DNA of 64,000 nt from an uncultured Streptococcus sp. (GTDB lineage Bacteria > Bacillota > Bacilli > Lactobacillales > Streptococcaceae). Each line of letters begins with the position of its first letter. The stretch's first letter is position 1. The translations under genes and the position numbers were made by a program. The stretch covers positions 1 to 64,000 of the forward strand of contig NZ_CAJPNR010000005.1 in the NCBI RefSeq assembly GCF_905372115.1. Reading direction: 5' to 3'. The notes under the pieces were generated by a model. That model searched no databases. It saw nothing but the letters and a program-made list of their open reading frames with translations, and was not told the DNA's origin. This document shows, in pieces, positions 9,432 through 18,338 of this stretch.

Positions 9432-9812
9432 ATGGGATTATTCGGCGGTTTATTAGGCAATGCCTCTCAGAAAGATATTGAAAAAACAGAAAGACAATTG
9501 GAGGATATTCTGACAACAACAGAGAATGTAGAACTGGCTTTTAGCCTCATTCGTGACTTGATTGTCTTTACAGATAAGCGGTTAATCTTGGTCGACAAGC
9601 AGGGAATGACTGGCAAAAAGACTTCTTATAAGTCCTTTCCTTATCGCTCTATCAGTCGCTTCTCAGTGGAAACAGCCGGCCATTTCGACCTAGATGCCGA
9701 GCTGAAAGTCTGGGTTTCCAGCGCTCAAGAGCCAGCAGAAGTCCTGCAATTTACTAGCGACCGCAGCGTCATAGCCATTCAAAAGGCTTTGGCAGAAGCG
9801 GTCTTGAGATAG
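9432..9812 (+). CDS. Bacterial PH-domain protein
   Basis: A 126-residue cytoplasmic protein. The ATG at 9432 is preferred over the one at 9375 because ATTGGAGG precedes it at good spacing and the N-terminus MGLFGGLLGNAS is then natural. The pattern FTDKRLILVDKQGMTGKKTSYKS followed by a strand-rich C-terminal half and a final helix matches the bacterial pleckstrin-homology fold (YvbH-like). The family occurs widely in Firmicutes without an assigned function. Convergent with the lipoprotein gene downstream, sharing a terminator. Confidence 0.75.
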   Translation: MGLFGGLLGNASQKDIEKTERQLEDILTTTENVELAFSLIRDLIVFTDKRLILVDKQGMTGKKTSYKSFPYRSISRFSVETAGHFDLDAELKVWVSSAQEPAEVLQFTSDRSVIAIQKALAEAVLR

Positions 9813-9845
9813 CGTATTGTCTTCTTGGTTCTTTAAGATAGATAG

Positions 9846-9898
9846 AAAAAGCCTTCTGAGTATTAACTGTAAAGTTAAATCACTCAGAAAGCTTTTTT
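9846..9898. terminator. Bidirectional terminator between convergent genes
   Basis: A 16-bp, nearly perfect outer stem (9846-9861 with 9882-9898) has an inner TTAACT/AGTTAA stem. T runs on both strands serve the PH-domain gene and the opposing lipoprotein gene. Confidence 0.85.
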
Positions 9899-10439
9899 AT
9901 TCTTCTTTAAGTCCTTGCCCCTTCAAATAATCAAAGACAACTTCTGGTTTATCTTGAAGTTTCCTGAAGAAAGTCTGACTACTTTCAGAGTCACTTGCTG
10001 ATTGAATCAACTGTTCTTGATCTATTTTGCTGAGATCAAAGTCAAAAATGGCTATAGCGTTTTTCTTGTCTTCAGAAATTTTAAGATGAATTTTAAGTCC
10101 TTTTAGCTTTTCTTGATCTTCAATCATGGGACTTTTCTTAAGATCTTCTCTATAGATTTTTGTTAGTTCTTCGACGCTCATTTTTTGATTTTCTTCAGGG
10201 ATGGCCTTGCTGGAAATAAGCTGGAAAGATAGGATCTTGTCTTTAGTATAGAAAAGTTTAACTGAATTAGTATAATACTCATCGATTTTATTAGAAAAAG
10301 TTTTCGTCTTTGTCTTTTCTTCTTTGGTTTTGCTTTGATTCTGATTTTGCTTGGGTTTGTTTTCTTGCTTATGCTGATTAGGCATACTGCAGGCAGTCAG
10401 GGTCAGCAGACAAGCGCTGGCTAATAGAATTTTCTTCAC
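9897..10439 (-). CDS. Putative lipoprotein of unknown function
   Basis: A 180-residue exported protein. The N-terminus MKKILLASACLLTLTACSMP has a signal peptide with a lipobox LTAC, so the cysteine at residue 16 would be lipidated. A Lys/Gln/Asn/Thr-rich linker (about residues 20-50) follows, then a soluble domain with no motif I recognise. AT-rich relative to its neighbours. Its ribosome site is AAAGGAG read on the minus strand. Single-gene unit. Confidence 0.8.
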   Translation of the reverse strand: MKKILLASACLLTLTACSMPNQHKQENKPKQNQNQSKTKEEKTKTKTFSNKIDEYYTNSVKLFYTKDKILSFQLISSKAIPEENQKMSVEELTKIYREDLKKSPMIEDQEKLKGLKIHLKISEDKKNAIAIFDFDLSKIDQEQLIQSASDSESSQTFFRKLQDKPEVVFDYLKGQGLKEE

Positions 10440-10569
10440 AATTAAGACTCCTTTTGATAAATGTTCTGTTCTATTATATCATAACTTAGTGTCAAGAAGA
10501 ATGCATTGACAATTGTGTAGGAGTCGCGCTTTGCCCTACTCTTTTTCTGTCGAAAAAAGTGCTGATTTA

Positions 10570-10578
10570 TGGTAAAAT
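10570..10578 (+). promoter_or_regulatory. Extended -10 element for polC
   Basis: TGG-TAAAAT at 10570-10578. The polC start lies 27 bases further on after a GAGGAAA ribosome site. Confidence 0.5.
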
Positions 10579-10605
10579 AGGGTCACTACTGTACGAGGAA
10601 ATGTC

Positions 10606-13600
10606 ATGTCAAACAAGTTTGAAATTTTAATGAATCAGCTAGATATGCCACTGGAAATGAGAAATTCAGAGGCCTTTTTGAATGCTGAAATTGAGAAGGT
10701 TCTGGTCCACAAGGTCAGTCGGGTCTGGGAGTTTCATTTTTCTTTTGCGAATATTCTGCCCATTGAGATTTTTCGGGAATTGCAGAAGCGCTTAGCTCAA
10801 GAGTTTTCTAAGACGGGCAATCAGGCTGTTTTTGAAATTCACTGTCAGGCTCCTCAGGTATCGGATGAGCTCTTGCAGGCTTATTACCAGCTGGCCTTTG
10901 AGGAAGGTCCATGTGCCAGTCATGGCTTTAAAAGCCTGTATCAGGATTTGCGGGTTCATTTGGATGGGGACAAGCTGCTGATTGAGGGGGCTTCGACCAT
11001 TGATACGGAGCATTTTCGCAAGAATCACCTGCCCAATCTCAGCCAGCAGCTGGTCAAGTACGGCTTTCCTCAGCTGACCTGTCTGGTTCAGCACAGCGAT
11101 GAGCTGACCCAGCAGCAAGCGGAGAATTTCCAAGCGGAGAATGACAAGATTGTCCAGGCGGCCAATGAAGAAGCGCTCAAAGCCATGGAATCCCTCCAGC
11201 AGATGGCACCGCCGCCGGAGGAAAAGCCAGCCTATGACTTCCAAGCTCGCAAGGCTGCGGCTAAACCAAAGCTGGACAAGGCAGAGATTACCCCTATGAT
11301 TGAAGTTCAGACTGAGGAAAACCGTCTGGTCTTTGAGGGAATGGTCTTTGATCTGGAGCAGAAGGTCACTCGGACCGGCCGGGTCTTGCTCAATTTCAAG
11401 ATGACAGACTACACTTCCAGCTTCTCCTTGCAGAAATGGATGAAAAATGAAGAAGAAGCCAAGAAGTTTGACATGATTAAGAAGGGCGCCTGGCTGCGCG
11501 TGCGCGGAAATGTGGAGATGAACAATTTCACCCGCGACCTGACCATGAATGTGCAGGATGTGCAGGCCGTTACTCACTATGAGCGCAAAGACTTGATGCC
11601 TGAGGGCCAGAAGCGGGTTGAGTTTCACGCCCATACCAATATGTCTACTATGGATGCCCTGCCTGAGGTGGAGGAAATCGTGGCAACGGCCGCCAAGTGG
11701 GGCCACAAGGCTGTCGCCATTACCGACCATGGCAATGTGCAGAGCTTTCCCCATGGCTACAAAGCTGCTAAGAAAGCTGGTATTCAGCTGATTTACGGTA
11801 TGGAGGCCAATATTGTAGAAGACCGGGTGCCCATCGTCTACAATGAAGTGGACATGGAGCTGAGCGATGCGACTTATGTAGTCTTTGACGTGGAAACAAC
11901 AGGGCTTTCGGCAGTTTACAATGACTTGATTCAGGTCGCTGCCAGCAAGATGCACAAGGGCAATATCATCGCTGAGTTTGATGAGTTTATCAATCCTGGG
12001 CATCCTCTTTCGGCCTTTACGACGGATCTGACTGGGATTACGGATGAGCATGTCCGCAATGCCAAACCACTGGAGCAGGTGCTGAAAGAATTTCAGGAAT
12101 TTTGCCAGGACAGTGTCCTCGTTGCCCATAATGCTACCTTTGACGTAGGCTTTATGAATGTCAACTATGAGCGCCATGGCTTGCCGAAAATCATTCAGCC
12201 AGTCATTGACACGCTGGAATTTGCCCGCAACCTCTATCCAGAGTACAAGCGTCATGGTCTGAGGCCTTTGACCAAGCGTTTCCAGATTGCTCTGGAGCAC
12301 CATCACATGGCCAACTATGACGCGGAAGCGACGGGCCGCCTCCTCTTTATCTTTATCAAGGATGTGGCTGAAAAGCATGGTGTGACCAATCTCAAGGATT
12401 TGAATACGGATCTGGTCGATGAGAATTCCTACAAGAAGGCTCGGGTCAAGCATGCGACCATTTATGTAAAAAATCAGACGGGGCTCAAGAATATTTTCAA
12501 GTTAGTCAGTCTGTCCAATACCAAGTATTTCGAAGGTGTCCCTCGGATTCCACGGACCGTGCTGGATGCCCATCGTGAAGGCCTGATTCTGGGCTCAGCC
12601 TGTTCAGAAGGCGAAGTCTATGATGCTGTTGTCTCTCAGGGGGTGGATGCGGCTGTCGAAGTAGCCAAGTATTATGACTTTATCGAGGTTATGCCGCCGG
12701 CTATCTATGAGCCACTGATTGCCAAGGAGCAAATCAAGGACCAGGAAGAACTGCAGACCATTATTCGCAATCTGATTGAGGTCGGAGATCGCTTGGGCAA
12801 GCCTGTCCTTGCGACGGGGAACGTCCACTATATTGAGCCGGAAGAAGAGATTTATCGTGAAATTATCGTCCGGAGTCTCGGTCAGGGAGCCATGATTAAT
12901 CGGACCATTGGTCATGGTGAAAATGCCCAGCCGGCTCCGCTTCCTAAGGCTCACTTCCGGACCACCAATGAGATGCTGGATGAGTTTGCCTTTCTAGGCG
13001 AGGACTTGGCTAAGAAGCTGGTCATCACCAATCCAAATCAGCTGGCGGAAACTTTTGAGCCGGTAGAGGTGGTCAAGGGCGACCTCTATACGCCTTTCAT
13101 TGACAAGGCTGAGGAGACAGTTGCCGAGCTGACCTATCAAAAAGCCTTTGAGATTTATGGCAATCCGCTGCCAGATATCGTGGACTTGCGGATTGAAAAA
13201 GAGCTGACCTCCATTTTGGGGAATGGTTTTGCCGTGATTTATCTGGCTTCGCAGATGCTGGTGCAACGCTCCAATGAGCGGGGCTATCTGGTAGGCTCGC
13301 GGGGGTCTGTCGGATCCAGCTTTGTTGCGACCATGATTGGGATTACCGAGGTTAATCCTCTATCGCCCCACTATGTCTGTGGCAAATGCCAATACAGCGA
13401 GTTCATTACAGACGGCTCCTATGGTTCTGGCTTTGATATGCCGGATAAGGACTGCCCAGAGTGCGGCCACAAGCTGAGCAAGAACGGTCAGGATATTCCA
13501 TTTGAGACCTTCCTTGGATTTGACGGAGACAAGGTACCCGATATTGACTTGAACTTTTCCGGAGAGGATCAGCCGAGCGCCCACTTGGACGTGCGGGATA

Positions 13601-14994
13601 TTTTTGGTGCTGAGTATGCCTTTCGGGCTGGTACCGTTGGTACCGTTGCGGCTAAGACGGCCTATGGATTTGTCAAGGGCTACGAGCGCGACTACGGGAA
13701 GTTCTACCGGGACGCCGAAGTTGAGCGTCTGGCGCAGGGAGCTGCCGGAGTCAAGCGGACGACTGGACAACACCCGGGCGGAATCGTTGTTATTCCTAAC
13801 TACATGGATGTTTATGACTTTACACCGGTCCAATATCCAGCTGACGATGTGACGGCCGAGTGGCAGACCACCCACTTTAACTTCCATGATATTGATGAAA
13901 ATGTCCTCAAGCTAGACGTTCTGGGACATGATGATCCGACCATGATTCGGAAGCTTCAGGACTTGTCTGGCATTGATCCTAATGACATTCCTATGGATGA
14001 TGCTGGCGTCATGGCCCTCTTTTCTGGGACAGACATTCTGGGTGTAACTCAGGAGCAAATCGGCACGCCGACTGGTATGCTGGGGATTCCGGAGTTTGGG
14101 ACCAACTTTGTACGGGGTATGGTTGATGAGACCCATCCGACGACTTTTGCTGAGCTCTTGCAGCTATCTGGTCTCTCCCATGGTACGGACGTTTGGCTAG
14201 GAAATGCTCAAGACTTGATTAAGCAAGGGATTGCCGACCTGTCTACCGTTATCGGCTGTCGGGACGACATCATGGTTTACCTCATGCACAAGGGCTTGGA
14301 TCCTAAGATGGCCTTTACGATCATGGAGCGCGTGCGGAAGGGCCTTTGGCTGAAGATTTCTGAAGAAGAGCGCAACGGCTACATCGCAGCCATGAAGGAA
14401 AACAATGTGCCAGAGTGGTACATCGAGTCCTGTGGAAAGATCAAGTACATGTTTCCCAAGGCCCATGCGGCAGCCTACGTTATGATGGCCCTGCGGGTGG
14501 CCTACTTCAAGGTACATCATCCGATTTATTACTACTGTGCTTATTTCTCCATCCGGGCCAAGGCTTTTGATATTAAGACCATGAGTGGTGGTCTTGATGC
14601 CGTCAAGCGCCGGATGGACGAAATCGCTGAAAAGCGCAAGAACAACGAAGCCTCCAATGTAGAAATTGACCTTTATACGACTCTGGAAATCGTCAATGAA
14701 ATGCTGGAGCGAGGCTTCAAATTCGGAAAGCTAGATCTCTACAAGAGTCATGCGACCGAGTTTCTCATCGAAGGGGACACCCTTATCCCGCCATTCTCTG
14801 CCATGGACGGTCTGGGGGATAACGTTGCCCGCCAAGTGGTCAGAGCGCGGGAAGAAGGCGAATTTCTCTCTAAGACAGAACTCCGCAAACGCGGCGGCCT
14901 CTCTAGCACCCTAGTCGAAAAAATGGACGACATGGGTATTCTAGGAAATATGCCCGAGGATAACCAGTTGAGTCTGTTTGATGAGTTTTTTTAA
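10606..14994 (+). CDS. polC: DNA polymerase III alpha subunit, Gram-positive PolC type
   Basis: A 1462-residue replicative polymerase, full length for streptococci. In order: an N-terminal domain, an OB-fold region (about 235-325), the first part of the PHP domain starting at RVEFHAHTNMSTMD (about 338), an inserted DnaQ-type 3'-5' exonuclease with FDVETTGLSA (about 425-435) and later HNATFDVGF, the rest of PHP, a zinc-binding Cys pair-pair (CGKC ... CPEC, about 925-955), the polymerase palm with PDIDLNFSGE (about 978), and a C-terminal OB/tau-binding end. It proofreads and elongates chromosomal DNA. Confidence 0.98.
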   Translation: MSNKFEILMNQLDMPLEMRNSEAFLNAEIEKVLVHKVSRVWEFHFSFANILPIEIFRELQKRLAQEFSKTGNQAVFEIHCQAPQVSDELLQAYYQLAFEEGPCASHGFKSLYQDLRVHLDGDKLLIEGASTIDTEHFRKNHLPNLSQQLVKYGFPQLTCLVQHSDELTQQQAENFQAENDKIVQAANEEALKAMESLQQMAPPPEEKPAYDFQARKAAAKPKLDKAEITPMIEVQTEENRLVFEGMVFDLEQKVTRTGRVLLNFKMTDYTSSFSLQKWMKNEEEAKKFDMIKKGAWLRVRGNVEMNNFTRDLTMNVQDVQAVTHYERKDLMPEGQKRVEFHAHTNMSTMDALPEVEEIVATAAKWGHKAVAITDHGNVQSFPHGYKAAKKAGIQLIYGMEANIVEDRVPIVYNEVDMELSDATYVVFDVETTGLSAVYNDLIQVAASKMHKGNIIAEFDEFINPGHPLSAFTTDLTGITDEHVRNAKPLEQVLKEFQEFCQDSVLVAHNATFDVGFMNVNYERHGLPKIIQPVIDTLEFARNLYPEYKRHGLRPLTKRFQIALEHHHMANYDAEATGRLLFIFIKDVAEKHGVTNLKDLNTDLVDENSYKKARVKHATIYVKNQTGLKNIFKLVSLSNTKYFEGVPRIPRTVLDAHREGLILGSACSEGEVYDAVVSQGVDAAVEVAKYYDFIEVMPPAIYEPLIAKEQIKDQEELQTIIRNLIEVGDRLGKPVLATGNVHYIEPEEEIYREIIVRSLGQGAMINRTIGHGENAQPAPLPKAHFRTTNEMLDEFAFLGEDLAKKLVITNPNQLAETFEPVEVVKGDLYTPFIDKAEETVAELTYQKAFEIYGNPLPDIVDLRIEKELTSILGNGFAVIYLASQMLVQRSNERGYLVGSRGSVGSSFVATMIGITEVNPLSPHYVCGKCQYSEFITDGSYGSGFDMPDKDCPECGHKLSKNGQDIPFETFLGFDGDKVPDIDLNFSGEDQPSAHLDVRDIFGAEYAFRAGTVGTVAAKTAYGFVKGYERDYGKFYRDAEVERLAQGAAGVKRTTGQHPGGIVVIPNYMDVYDFTPVQYPADDVTAEWQTTHFNFHDIDENVLKLDVLGHDDPTMIRKLQDLSGIDPNDIPMDDAGVMALFSGTDILGVTQEQIGTPTGMLGIPEFGTNFVRGMVDETHPTTFAELLQLSGLSHGTDVWLGNAQDLIKQGIADLSTVIGCRDDIMVYLMHKGLDPKMAFTIMERVRKGLWLKISEEERNGYIAAMKENNVPEWYIESCGKIKYMFPKAHAAAYVMMALRVAYFKVHHPIYYYCAYFSIRAKAFDIKTMSGGLDAVKRRMDEIAEKRKNNEASNVEIDLYTTLEIVNEMLERGFKFGKLDLYKSHATEFLIEGDTLIPPFSAMDGLGDNVARQVVRAREEGEFLSKTELRKRGGLSSTLVEKMDDMGILGNMPEDNQLSLFDEFF

Positions 14995-15005
14995 GAAGGA
15001 TGTTT

Positions 15006-15692
15006 ATGGAAAATATTACGGAACAATTTAATGCGGTTGCTTTAGAATATGATTGGGTAACTACTCTTTTGGAAGGCAAGCCCGATTATCTACTGGATAA
15101 TTTGCCTGACCGTAGAGTTTCCGCTTTGGATATTGGTTGTGGCGGAGGGAATACCTGCATTTTTCTGTCTTCATATTTTCAACATGTGACAGGAATAGAT
15201 CTTTCTGTGGATTTTCTGCAGATAGCAAAAGATAAAGTAGAAAAAGAAGATTTACAGAATGTAGAATTACTGCAGGATGATTTTTTAACCGCTGTTTTTG
15301 AGAAACAATTTGATTTTATTTTCAGTCGAACGACATTTCATCATTTGGACATCCCTGAAGCTTTGGAAAAATGTAAGAAATTACTAAAGCCAGGTGGCAT
15401 CCTGTTTGTTATGGACAATGTATCAGAAAAGCCCACTCCTTCAACTTGGACCTATGTTGTAGGTGCCTATTTAGATTTTCCTCGACACTGGAAAAGATTC
15501 GGCTTGAAAAATGCCAGAAGAATCTTCAAACATAGCACCTCCAAATCTTGGCTCAATCATTTAGCAACAGATCGCTACCTTTCTAAAAAAGGATATGAAG
15601 AGATTTATGGGAAGTTGCTGCCAGGCTGTAAATTAATTCAGGATGGTTGGAATATGAAAGTCATCTGGCATCATAAACCAATAGATGGTTAA
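15006..15692 (+). CDS. Class I SAM-dependent methyltransferase
   Basis: 228 residues from the ATG at 15006, which sits 5 bases after AAGGA; the ATG at 15000 overlaps that site and is less likely. Motif I is ALDIGCGGGNTCIFLS (about 37-52) and post-I GIDLSVDFL, both typical of SAM binding. FSRTTFHHLD (about 105-114) resembles UbiE/small-molecule methyltransferases. It follows polC by 11 bases and may be cotranscribed. Its AT-rich composition differs from polC, suggesting later acquisition. Substrate unknown. Confidence 0.82.
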   Translation: MENITEQFNAVALEYDWVTTLLEGKPDYLLDNLPDRRVSALDIGCGGGNTCIFLSSYFQHVTGIDLSVDFLQIAKDKVEKEDLQNVELLQDDFLTAVFEKQFDFIFSRTTFHHLDIPEALEKCKKLLKPGGILFVMDNVSEKPTPSTWTYVVGAYLDFPRHWKRFGLKNARRIFKHSTSKSWLNHLATDRYLSKKGYEEIYGKLLPGCKLIQDGWNMKVIWHHKPIDG

Positions 15693-15711
15693 CAAAGGAA
15701 AGGACTCTCTC

Positions 15712-15864
15712 ATGAAACTTAGAATAAATGCCGAAGATAAGCCTGCGCAAAAGGTGTTTGATTACCAGCTGGATCTTGATCCAGATACGATTTTGAAAAT
15801 GACTTCCTTAATTTGCGGAACAGTGGCAGCGGTTAGCCTGCTGTCCTTGTTTAAAGAGAAATAA
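15712..15864 (+). CDS. Small conserved-looking protein, 50 aa
   Basis: A short gene starting 8 bases after AAAGGAAAGGA. The product begins MKLRINAEDKPAQ, has an acidic middle (DLDPDTILK) and a C-terminal hydrophobic stretch of about 15 residues ending SLLSLFKEK. That pattern suggests a small membrane-associated or amphipathic protein. It is tightly placed between the methyltransferase and pepS, with good ribosome sites on both sides. I do not recognise a family. Confidence 0.65.
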   Translation: MKLRINAEDKPAQKVFDYQLDLDPDTILKMTSLICGTVAAVSLLSLFKEK

Positions 15865-15885
15865 CAAAAGAAAAGGAGAAGCAGC

Positions 15886-17127
15886 ATGGTTCTGCCAAAT
15901 TTTAAAGAAAATCTAGAAAAATATGCGAAATTATTGGTTGCGAATGGAATTAACGTCCAACCTGGTCACACGGTGGCGCTCAATATTGATGTGGAGCAGC
16001 GTGAGCTGGCTCACTTGATTGTCAAGGAAGCCTATGCTCTGGGTGCTCACGAGGTCATCGTCCAGTGGGCGGATGATTTGACGACGCGGGAGAAATTCCT
16101 CCATGCGCCGATGGAGCGCTTGGACAATGTTCCAGACTATAAGGTGGCTGAGATGAACTATCTCCTCGAAAAGAAAGCCAGCCGCTTGGGCGTTCGTTCA
16201 TCTGACCCAGGAGCTTTGAATGGCGTGGATGCCGAGAAATTATCGGCTTCTGCTAAGGCTATGGGGATAGCCATGAAGCCGATGCGGATTGCAACCCAAT
16301 CCAATAAAGTCAGCTGGACAGTCGCTGCAGCAGCCGGTACAGAGTGGGCTAAGAAGGTCTTTCCAAACGCAGCCAGTGATGAGGAAGCGGTAGACTTGCT
16401 TTGGGATCAGATTTTCAAAACCTGCCGTGTCTATGAGAATGATCCAGTAGCCGCTTGGCAGGCGCATGAAGAAAAACTCAGCTCAAAAGCTAAGGTTTTA
16501 AACGAGGAGCAATTCACAGCTCTGCACTACACAGCTCCTGGAACTGACTTGACATTGGGCTTGCCCAAGAACCATCACTGGGAGTCAGCTGGCAGTCTAA
16601 ATGCTCAGGGCGAGTATTTCATTGCCAACATGCCGACAGAAGAGGTCTTTACAGCACCGGACTTTCGCCGGGCAGAAGGTTATGTGACTAGCACCAAGCC
16701 TCTCAGCTACAATGGCAACATCATCGAAGGCATCAAGGTGACCTTCAAGGATGGCCAGATTGTGGATATTACTGCTGAAAAGGGAGACCAGGTTATGAAG
16801 GATCTTGTCTTTGAAAATGCTGGTGCGCGTGCTTTAGGTGAGTGTGCCTTGGTGCCAGATCCAAGTCCGATTTCCCAGTCAGGCATCACCTTCTTCAATA
16901 CTCTTTTTGATGAAAATGCTTCTAACCACTTGGCTATCGGTGCAGCCTATGCGACTAGTGTGGTCGGTGGAGAGAATTTCTCTGAAGAAGAGCTTGAAGC
17001 AGCGGGTCTCAACCGCTCGGATGTCCATGTGGACTTTATGATTGGCTCTGATCAGATGGATATTGACGGTATCCGAGAAGACGGCAGCCGTGTAGCAATC
17101 TTTAGAAATGGAGACTGGGCAATCTAA
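15886..17127 (+). CDS. pepS: Aminopeptidase PepS (M29 family)
   Basis: A 413-residue metallo-aminopeptidase removing N-terminal residues from peptides in the cytoplasm, with the length of streptococcal PepS. The family's metal ligands fit the segments ARALGECALVPDPSP (Glu, about residue 317), NASNHLAIGAAYA (His, about 347) and DVHVDFMIGSDQMDIDG (His and Asp, about 381-383). AAAGGAG precedes the ATG. Confidence 0.93.
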   Translation: MVLPNFKENLEKYAKLLVANGINVQPGHTVALNIDVEQRELAHLIVKEAYALGAHEVIVQWADDLTTREKFLHAPMERLDNVPDYKVAEMNYLLEKKASRLGVRSSDPGALNGVDAEKLSASAKAMGIAMKPMRIATQSNKVSWTVAAAAGTEWAKKVFPNAASDEEAVDLLWDQIFKTCRVYENDPVAAWQAHEEKLSSKAKVLNEEQFTALHYTAPGTDLTLGLPKNHHWESAGSLNAQGEYFIANMPTEEVFTAPDFRRAEGYVTSTKPLSYNGNIIEGIKVTFKDGQIVDITAEKGDQVMKDLVFENAGARALGECALVPDPSPISQSGITFFNTLFDENASNHLAIGAAYATSVVGGENFSEEELEAAGLNRSDVHVDFMIGSDQMDIDGIREDGSRVAIFRNGDWAI

Positions 17128-17221
17128 GATTTCGAGTTGCCTTAAATGGCGCATTCCATAATGATAGCTTCCACTTGCTTCTTTAGAAGCCTTGCTAGAA
17201 ATATAGAAAGAAGGGGAATAT

Positions 17222-17452
17222 ATGATTGGTAGTATGTTTGTCGGTTTTATTATTGGCCTTATCGCCGGGGCTATTACCAGCCGTGGGGAGCGTATGGGCT
17301 GTATTGGAAAAATCCTTTTGGGCTGGTTTGGTTCCTTGATTGGTCAATTTCTCTTTGGCCATTGGGGACCAATGCTTGCTGATACAGCTATTGTTCCATC
17401 AGTGCTAGGGGCAGTTATCCTCTTGGCTATTTTCTGGAGACGGGATAGTTAG
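17222..17452 (+). CDS. GlsB/YeaQ/YmgE-family small membrane protein
   Basis: A 76-residue protein with three hydrophobic helices and glycine-rich turns (FIIGLIAGAIT, then GKILLGWFGSLIGQFLFG). This is the transglycosylase-associated protein family, often induced in stress and frequently paired with Asp23 proteins in Firmicutes. No Asp23 gene is adjacent here. The AGAAGGGG site precedes the start. Confidence 0.85.
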   Translation: MIGSMFVGFIIGLIAGAITSRGERMGCIGKILLGWFGSLIGQFLFGHWGPMLADTAIVPSVLGAVILLAIFWRRDS

Positions 17453-17459
17453 ATAGAAA

Positions 17460-17492
17460 AAATACCTAGATATGAACTATCTAGGTATTTTT
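17460..17492. terminator. Bidirectional terminator, glsB-like gene and def
   Basis: A ten-base perfect stem (17462-17471 with 17479-17488) is flanked by A's and T's on both sides, between convergent genes. Confidence 0.85.
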
Positions 17493-17512
17493 GATAATGA
17501 TATGCAAGTTAT

Positions 17513-18145
17513 TTACTCAATCACTAACATGCCGTCTTTGACTGCAAACGGGTCTTTTTCATTGATGCGGTCATAGAACATAATGCCGTTGATATGGTCG
17601 ATTTCATGCTGAACGACAATGGCGTTATAGCCCTTGAGCTTGATACGATGCTTTTGACCGTCCTTGTCGAAGTAATCCACGGTCACTCGTGCATGCCGAA
17701 CCACGTAGCCCGGTACTTCTCGATCGACTGACAGGCAGCCTTCACCGTCAGCTAAGGCAGCATCCTGAACGGAATGGGCCACAATCTTAGGATTGTACAT
17801 CAAAGTTTGCAGGCTATAAGCTTCCTTAGGCGGATTTCCCTCTTCGTCATCAGGATTGGGAACTAAAACAGCGATGAGCCGTTTGGAAATATCCAGCTGG
17901 GGAGCAGCTAGACCAACACCGCCGCGCAGCCCCATTTTTTCTGCTGTGACTGGGTCCTGGGAATGCTTGAGAAATTGCATCATCTTCTCGCCCAGAATGA
18001 TTTCCTGATCTGAGAGAGGGAAGCTGACTTCCTCAGCGATAGCGCGCAGGGTCGGATTGCCCTCGCGGATAATGTCCTTCATATCAATTAAATGGGCTGG
18101 TTTGGTTAATCGTTCAATAACAGATGTTTTTTCACTCACAGACAT
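17513..18145 (-). CDS. def: Peptide deformylase
   Basis: A 210-residue type 2 (Gram-positive) deformylase that removes the formyl group from nascent proteins. All three metal motifs are visible: GGVGLAAPQ (motif I), EGCLSVD (motif II, with the metal cysteine) and QHEIDHING (motif III, two histidines and catalytic glutamate). The insertions between motifs I and II match type 2 enzymes. The chosen start follows AAAGGAGAG. Monocistronic on the minus strand. Confidence 0.96.
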   Translation of the reverse strand: MSVSEKTSVIERLTKPAHLIDMKDIIREGNPTLRAIAEEVSFPLSDQEIILGEKMMQFLKHSQDPVTAEKMGLRGGVGLAAPQLDISKRLIAVLVPNPDDEEGNPPKEAYSLQTLMYNPKIVAHSVQDAALADGEGCLSVDREVPGYVVRHARVTVDYFDKDGQKHRIKLKGYNAIVVQHEIDHINGIMFYDRINEKDPFAVKDGMLVIE

Positions 18146-18338
18146 GATTCTCTCCTTTTTCTATCCTTCATCATAACATAAAACCTGCAAGAAATAAAGG
18201 CGGGAGCGGTTTTGACTGGCTGGGGGTGCCTGCTTTTTGATGAAGCCACAGCGACCCATAATATTCCTGACAAAGAAATTGCGTCTTGACCCAAAAAACT
18301 GTATGATAGAGGTAGTGTGAATTTTAAAGGAAAATAGA

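Noticed and set aside
10792..12453. A 553-codon open frame on the minus strand inside polC
   Set aside because: It lies wholly opposite polC, has a low-complexity His/Leu-rich product without domains, and is explained by the codon bias of the real gene. No ribosome site or promoter.
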